Source of the DNA: Caballeronia catudaia
Lineage (GTDB): Bacteria > Pseudomonadota > Gammaproteobacteria > Burkholderiales > Burkholderiaceae
Direction of reading: 5' to 3'
NCBI RefSeq assembly: GCF_001544755.2
Contig: NZ_FCOF02000029.1
Location: 1-64,000, forward strand
DNA length: 64,000 nt
In this document: positions 60,228 to 64,000 of the stretch, piece after piece
Numbering within the stretch: the stretch's first letter is position 1
How the letters are laid out: every line of letters begins with the position of its first letter
The notes under the pieces: generated by a model
The model's input: the letters and a program-made list of their open reading frames with translations, nothing else
What the model was told of the DNA's origin: nothing
Database searches by the model: none
Position numbers and translations under genes: made by a program

Positions 60228-60377
60228 GTCTCGCTCCATGTGCTTTTACGAATCACTTCATGTTGGGGCAGAAGAAGCATCCATGAAAGCAAAACATTTT
60301 TATCGTTTGCATACAGCGGAATGTATGGACGGATATAACGGCGCGGGTTTGTACACGATCGACGTCGAATGTAGAAG

Positions 60378-60406
60378 TTACAGGCTCCTTCGCATGGCGC
60401 TATACT
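60378..60406 (+). promoter_or_regulatory. Putative sigma-70 promoter of the PhnA/YjdM gene
   Basis: TATACT at 60401-60406 is a good -10 box. TTACAG at 60378-60383, 17 bases upstream, is a weak -35. The start codon lies 33 bases further on. Confidence 0.5.
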
Positions 60407-60438
60407 GCCGGCCTTTCGATGCATCCTTTGGAGTACCC

Positions 60439-60777
60439 ATGAGCGTTTTGCCCCCTTGCCCGAACTGCCGCTCCGAATTCACCTACACGGACGGCAACCT
60501 TTTCATTTGCCCGGATTGCGCTCGCGAATGGACGAGCGTCACTGCAACCGTTGAACCGGATGCCAAGGTTTATCGCGATAGCGCCGGAAACATCCTGCAG
60601 GACGGCGATACGGTCACTGTCATCAAGGACCTGAAACTGAAGGGCTCGGGCGGTGTGATCAAGATGGGCACCAAGGTGAAGAACATCCGCCTGGTCGACG
60701 GCGATCACGATATCGACTGCAAAATCGAAGGCTTCGGCGCGATGAGCCTGAAGTCGGAATTCGTCAAGAAAGCTTGA
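60439..60777 (+). CDS. yjdM: YjdM/PhnA zinc-ribbon protein
   Basis: The 112-residue protein has an N-terminal zinc ribbon (CPNCRSEF and CPDCAREW) and a C-terminal beta domain (GDTVTVIKDLKLKGS, KVKNIRLVDGDHDIDCKIEGFG). It is nearly collinear with E. coli YjdM, formerly PhnA (111 residues). Despite the old name it is not phosphonoacetate hydrolase and its role is unknown. GGAG precedes the ATG. Confidence 0.93.
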   Translation: MSVLPPCPNCRSEFTYTDGNLFICPDCAREWTSVTATVEPDAKVYRDSAGNILQDGDTVTVIKDLKLKGSGGVIKMGTKVKNIRLVDGDHDIDCKIEGFGAMSLKSEFVKKA

Positions 60778-60857
60778 GTATTTTTAGGATTTTTCGCACT
60801 TCCTGCATTTTGTCGGCTCATTGAAAATCGCTCGTTTTTTCGAATCTGAAGAAACAC

Positions 60858-61266
60858 ATGAACGCGTCAAACGGCAGCTCCAACGCTGACGAGTCCACCA
60901 CTGTCAGCTTCTTCAACAGCATATTCATGAAAGACAGCGGCGGGCTACTACCAGTTCGGCGCGAACACTTCCGCGGTTGCAGGCGATTACGCGCAGCACA
61001 TCTGGGTGAATCTCACCACGGCTGGATCGTCTGGCTGGAAGTCGCTGGAAGAAGTTCAAGCCGGCTCCGGCGGCTCGATTGAATCGATGGGCGGTTATCG
61101 CTATTTGAAGGCTTCGAGCAATAGCGTCTATGTCGACTACAACGGGACGATCTGCTACGGCGAGTTCGAAAGCGCTGGCGACATCCATGACATATCGGCT
61201 GCGGCTTATAACCGCATCGCCGCGGATTTCGTCGCGCAACGGGAAGTCGCCGCTCTGAAGCAGTAG
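60858..61266 (+). pseudogene. Hypothetical gene split by a one-base frameshift
   Basis: Two overlapping frames appear to be one gene. The first (ATG 60858) codes for a polar start ending KDSGG. The protein quality then moves to another frame, which continues GYYQFGANTSAVAGDY and runs to the stop at 61266. The switch falls at the G run near 60939-60945 (GGCGGGC); removal of one G would give a 135-residue protein. No family is recognised. Sequencing error, recent mutation or a programmed shift are all possible. Confidence 0.6.
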
Positions 61267-61419
61267 TTCCAAGTGGCGGCGAGGCGTAAGTCCTCGCCTG
61301 GTCCGCGCGACGCAGAAGAAGCACGACTCCGTCCCAAATTTATCCGATCTGTCCGATAGGCCGCGATTTCCCGCGCCCCTAACATCTCAAAATAATATTG
61401 GGTTGCTGGGGAGGTCAGG

Positions 61420-62373
61420 TTGGATTCGGTTATCTCGCGCAGAAAGAACGATCCGTACATCGTGATGCGGCGTGGCGCGCTGCACACCATCGTCTGCACG
61501 GCCTGCTCGGCGGTCCTGCTTGCGTTGGCCGCTGGTGTTGCGGTCGGGCACGCCGGTGTTGCGCTCGGGCACGACAGTAGTAAGGCGCCGCTCGTCCATC
61601 GCGAGCCTGCGCGGGCTCCCACGACCTCCCCGCTCGCGGCAAGCGAGTTGGCGCGCCTGCACGCCGCGAATGCCTCGCTCGATGCTCGCGTTGAGCGGCT
61701 CGCCGCGCAAGTCGATACCCTCAGCGCGTTCGATCAACGCCTGCGCGCACAAGCGACACGCGCCACCGCAACCAGCAAGGTGGCATCAGCGCGCGCGTCC
61801 GGTGACGACGCCGCGGGCGGCCCCGAACTACCGCCTCGACCTTGCCAGGCGGTCGGCGCATATTCGAATCCGCAAGTCCCCCGCGCCGAACTCGACTGCG
61901 TTTCAACGACGCTTTCTGCGCTCGAGCAGGATGTGGCGCAGCGCGAGGCAGCCTTGAATGCCTTCCCGGGCCGCCGTCCGCTCGCGCTCGGGCGTACCAG
62001 TTCATCGTTTGGCAACCGCCTCGACCCCTTCACGCATCACTTGAGTTTCCACCCGGGCATGGATCTGTCCGCCCCAACGGGCACCCCTATCCTCGCGGCC
62101 GCCGGTGGTCGCGTGGTCCGGGCCGGGCCGATGCCCGGTTATGGCAACGCCGTTGATATCGACCACGGCCATGGCGTTATCACGCGCTACGCTCATGCAT
62201 CGAAGATCGAGGTACGCGTCGGGGAGACCGTGCAGCCAGGCGAGTCGATCGCCGAAGTTGGATCGACCGGCCGCTCGACGGGCCCGCATCTGCATTTCGA
62301 GGTGCGCGTGAATGACCGGCCAGTCAACCCGGCCGATTATCTGGCGTTATTTGCGGGCGCCTCCGCCGCATGA
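61420..62373 (+). CDS. M23 family metallopeptidase (LytM domain)
   Basis: The 317-residue protein has a membrane anchor near residues 20-48, a helical, possibly coiled-coil region (about 72-105 and 160-180) and a C-terminal LytM domain. Zinc ligands are in HPGMDLSAPTG (HxxxD) near 213 and GPHLHFEV (HxH) near 293. It either cuts peptidoglycan cross-links or, as with the coiled-coil EnvC type, activates an amidase. The start is TTG at 61420, supported by GGGAGG 7 bases upstream. Confidence 0.88.
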   Translation: MDSVISRRKNDPYIVMRRGALHTIVCTACSAVLLALAAGVAVGHAGVALGHDSSKAPLVHREPARAPTTSPLAASELARLHAANASLDARVERLAAQVDTLSAFDQRLRAQATRATATSKVASARASGDDAAGGPELPPRPCQAVGAYSNPQVPRAELDCVSTTLSALEQDVAQREAALNAFPGRRPLALGRTSSSFGNRLDPFTHHLSFHPGMDLSAPTGTPILAAAGGRVVRAGPMPGYGNAVDIDHGHGVITRYAHASKIEVRVGETVQPGESIAEVGSTGRSTGPHLHFEVRVNDRPVNPADYLALFAGASAA

Positions 62374-62419
62374 CGCGCGAAGCGACGAGACGGACGGACG
62401 GCTTTTAGGAAGGAATACT

Positions 62420-62452
62420 TGGTGGGCCGGGAGGGACTCGAACCCACGTACC
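62420..62452 (-). other. tRNA 3'-end remnant, likely integration attachment site
   Basis: Read on the minus strand the bases give a tRNA-like T arm (GTGGG, loop TTCGAGT, CCCTC with one mismatch), an acceptor strand CCGGCCC and A-CCA. The anticodon and D arms are absent upstream; the sequence there becomes repeat-rich. A 3' fragment with encoded CCA is what remains when an island integrates at the 3' end of a tRNA gene. The tRNA type cannot be told from this part. Confidence 0.7.
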
Positions 62453-62555
62453 GGGGCACGCAGGGGATCGCAGGGGTGCTAACCCTTTGATATGTCGAAG
62501 GGCCATATCCTGTAGTCCCCTGCATGCCCCTCGACTGTCCCTGGAATTGTCCCTG
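62451..62555. repeat. Phased G-rich repeats beside the tRNA remnant
   Basis: GGGG-containing ten-base units follow one another at 62451-62480 (ending CACG, ATCG and TGCT). In the other direction GTCCC(C)TG or GCCCC words start at 62515, 62526, 62537 and 62549, every 11-12 bases. CAGGGGA thus occurs in both orientations around the centre, as expected for arm-type binding sites of an integrase. The rest of the gap to 62599 shows nothing. Confidence 0.5.
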
Positions 62556-62599
62556 AAGCACTCGCCGCGCCCCAACCGCCCGCAAAGCACGAGCCAGCT

Positions 62600-63760
62600 T
62601 CACTTTCCTTCAAAATCGTACCGCTCTCGCTTTGTACGTTTTTTCGTTCGAGCGAGCACAGCGCAGTTCGGGCACCAGGTACCGCGGCGAACGCTATCCG
62701 GTTTTGCGCTCCAGATATGTCCGTCACAACATTCCCATTGCAGCGGCGTGATGGTGTTGACATAGCTATCGGACAAGCACCTGCCTGCGCGCGCAGCGGC
62801 GATCTCACGCATCTTTTCTATACCAAGACGTGTGCGCTCTATCGCGCAGGTCCGGCACCAGTGACCGATCATGATCTTCATGGGCTTGGCCAGCCACTCA
62901 TGCCCCTTTTCGCATTGCCAGCGCAATAGCGCAGACTGGTTGGTGTAATCGTCGGACAGACACTTGCCGCCGTATCCAGCCGCAATCTCATGCATCTTTT
63001 CGATGCCCGTACGCTTGCGCTCGAAGCTACACTCGGCACACCAACTCCTGTGGATGTTATGGAGCGGGGCGCCCCAGCGATGTCCTTTGTCGCATTCCCA
63101 CAGCAGAGGACTTTTCGCATCGGTATAGCGCTTTGAAACACATCGCCCGTTATGTTTTGCTGCCAGCGCCTGCGCGTCAGCCAGGCTGAAGCGCTGGCTT
63201 TCGATGTAACACAGCCTGCACCACTGCCCTCGGGCGATATAGAACGGTACCGCCGTCCAGGTATGCCCTTCGCTGCAACGCCACTCCAACGGAACTGTCG
63301 TACCCTTATATTCGTTCGATATGCATTCGCCGCCGTGTTTCCGGGCGAGGCCCTGTGCCCAGGCCAGCGTCTCCTTTCTGATTCTTTCTTTTGCGCAAAC
63401 TGGACACCAGGATGGCTTGGGCCCTCTGATACTGCCCGGCCGCGCCTTCCATTGATGCCCCTTTGCGCACTCCCAGAGCAACGGCGTATCGCTATTGACG
63501 TATGCGCTCGACAGACATCGTCCGCCGCGCTCGCGGGCAATCTCATTCATATGCTCAATCGTGTCGCGCATCTTCTCGCGCGCGCACTGCGGGCACCAGC
63601 TTCCCCACTGAATCCGCTCAGGGATGGCCTGCCACTCATGACCGCTTTCACAGCGCCACAGCATCTTGGCTTCCATGCCACGATATTCTTGAGATAGGCA
63701 CTGCCCATTTTTTCGCGCGGCAAGCGCGTGCATGTCTGCAATGGTTTTGCGATAGACCAT
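62600..63760 (-). CDS. Protein of six tandem treble-clef-like zinc-finger repeats
   Basis: The 386-residue product is made of six repeats of about 60 residues. Each has a helix (IEKMREIAA-type), a GGxCLSxxY motif, W-x-C-x-x-GHxW, a P-x-x-I segment and W-C-x-x-C. The Cys, His and Cys-Cys positions could bind one zinc per repeat, as in DUF4379-like probable zinc ribbons. The C-terminal tail (TKKRTKRERYDFEGK) is basic. Such arrays occur on mobile elements, sometimes with homing-type nucleases; the role is unknown. ATG at 63760 fits the first repeat; a GTG at 63877 overlapping the upstream stop is an alternative. Confidence 0.75.
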   Translation of the reverse strand: MVYRKTIADMHALAARKNGQCLSQEYRGMEAKMLWRCESGHEWQAIPERIQWGSWCPQCAREKMRDTIEHMNEIARERGGRCLSSAYVNSDTPLLWECAKGHQWKARPGSIRGPKPSWCPVCAKERIRKETLAWAQGLARKHGGECISNEYKGTTVPLEWRCSEGHTWTAVPFYIARGQWCRLCYIESQRFSLADAQALAAKHNGRCVSKRYTDAKSPLLWECDKGHRWGAPLHNIHRSWCAECSFERKRTGIEKMHEIAAGYGGKCLSDDYTNQSALLRWQCEKGHEWLAKPMKIMIGHWCRTCAIERTRLGIEKMREIAAARAGRCLSDSYVNTITPLQWECCDGHIWSAKPDSVRRGTWCPNCAVLARTKKRTKRERYDFEGK

Positions 63761-63873
63761 GAATGAAGACTTTCTGCTGAATTTCCTGTTGTCGATATCT
63801 CGACCGGTTTTTCCGCTCGAGAGCGACAATAGATTGCCCACACACCTCTTCCGAAGCGCCCCAGAAGCCCCCT

Positions 63874-64000
63874 TCACCCTCTCACGTCCCAGCGCTCTCG
63901 CTTAGCGCGCTGCTTGGATCGCTCGAGGTTGGCGCAATTCGGACACCATCGGCCCTGCTTGACATTGGAGGGCGTGGCCTGCCACACATGGCCCAGATGA
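63874..64000 (-). CDS. C-terminal end of a paralogous zinc-finger-repeat protein (partial)
   Basis: The last 41 codons of a gene entering from the right edge read GHVWQATPSNV, then GRWCPNCANLERSKQRAKRERWDVRG and stop. This is the same repeat end and basic tail as in the gene at 62600-63760, so the two are tandem duplicates. The stop overlaps a GTG at 63875-63877. Confidence 0.75.
   Translation of the reverse strand, partial: HLGHVWQATPSNVKQGRWCPNCANLERSKQRAKRERWDVRG

Noticed and set aside
60439..60777. Phosphonoacetate hydrolase, from the old name PhnA
   Set aside because: The sequence is the small zinc-ribbon YjdM protein, which is unrelated to that enzyme.
62451..62555. Repeats considered as a CRISPR array
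   Set aside because: The units are 10-12 bases with no spacers of constant length and occur in both orientations; they fit protein-binding sites better.

Overview
The window is a GC-rich chromosomal segment with the gene content of a soil or plant-associated betaproteobacterium of the Burkholderiaceae. I infer Caballeronia or Paraburkholderia from the codon use, the DUF2968/DUF2501-type exported proteins and the catabolic gene mix. No 16S gene or other marker is present to fix the species. About 65 protein genes fill it. There are no rRNA genes, CRISPR arrays or complete transposons.

Layout. Positions 1-80 hold what looks like the end of an insertion sequence. From 188 to 13100 lie gabD, two small paralogous exported proteins, a metallophosphoesterase, a minus-strand operon (ABC exporter, msrB, isochorismatase-fold protein, patatin), a cupin, 3-hydroxybutyryl-CoA dehydrogenase, a glutathionyl-hydroquinone reductase and a hydrolase/LysR divergent pair. 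From 13199 to 17794 runs a chain of overlapping genes: a YXWGXW protein, a 33-residue lipoprotein, an ECF sigma factor, a putative anti-sigma factor, a periplasmic sensor, DUF1800 and DUF1501. A PQQ dehydrogenase, a dihaem cytochrome c and an ankyrin protein follow on the minus strand. From 23975 to 29161 is an acyl-CoA catabolic operon, probably for valine/isobutyrate, with a divergent AraC regulator. The middle (29-42 kb) is ordinary chromosomal content: KgtP, MATE and YnfA transporters, a secreted nuclease, Ogt, an OmpA-like lipoprotein and a KaiC-like ATPase coupled to a receiver protein.

The most coherent system lies at 42-57 kb, with possibly related genes to 60 kb. It is an oxalate-use cluster: an OxlT-type antiporter, formyl-CoA:oxalate CoA-transferase, a ThDP enzyme of 2-hydroxyacyl-CoA-lyase type rather than canonical oxalyl-CoA decarboxylase, an NDP-forming acyl-CoA synthetase, a second SucCD pair, a PanE-type reductase that may be an oxalyl-CoA reductase, an FAH-family enzyme and GntR and LysR regulators. 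The motif TGATATACA-R-K-AT occurs four times in this cluster: twice in the divergent promoter region at 49055-49388, once upstream of the PanE gene and once upstream of the GntR block. This suggests one regulon. In the model, OxlT imports oxalate and Frc activates it. Oxalyl-CoA is then either decarboxylated by the ThDP enzyme for energy or reduced to glyoxylate for carbon. SucCD and the acyl-CoA synthetase may keep the CoA-donor pool charged.

From 62420 onward the character changes. A tRNA-like 3' end on the minus strand is followed by phased G-rich repeats, and then by two tandem paralogous genes coding for arrays of about 60-residue zinc-finger-like repeats. I read this as the left edge of a genomic island integrated at a tRNA gene and continuing past the window.
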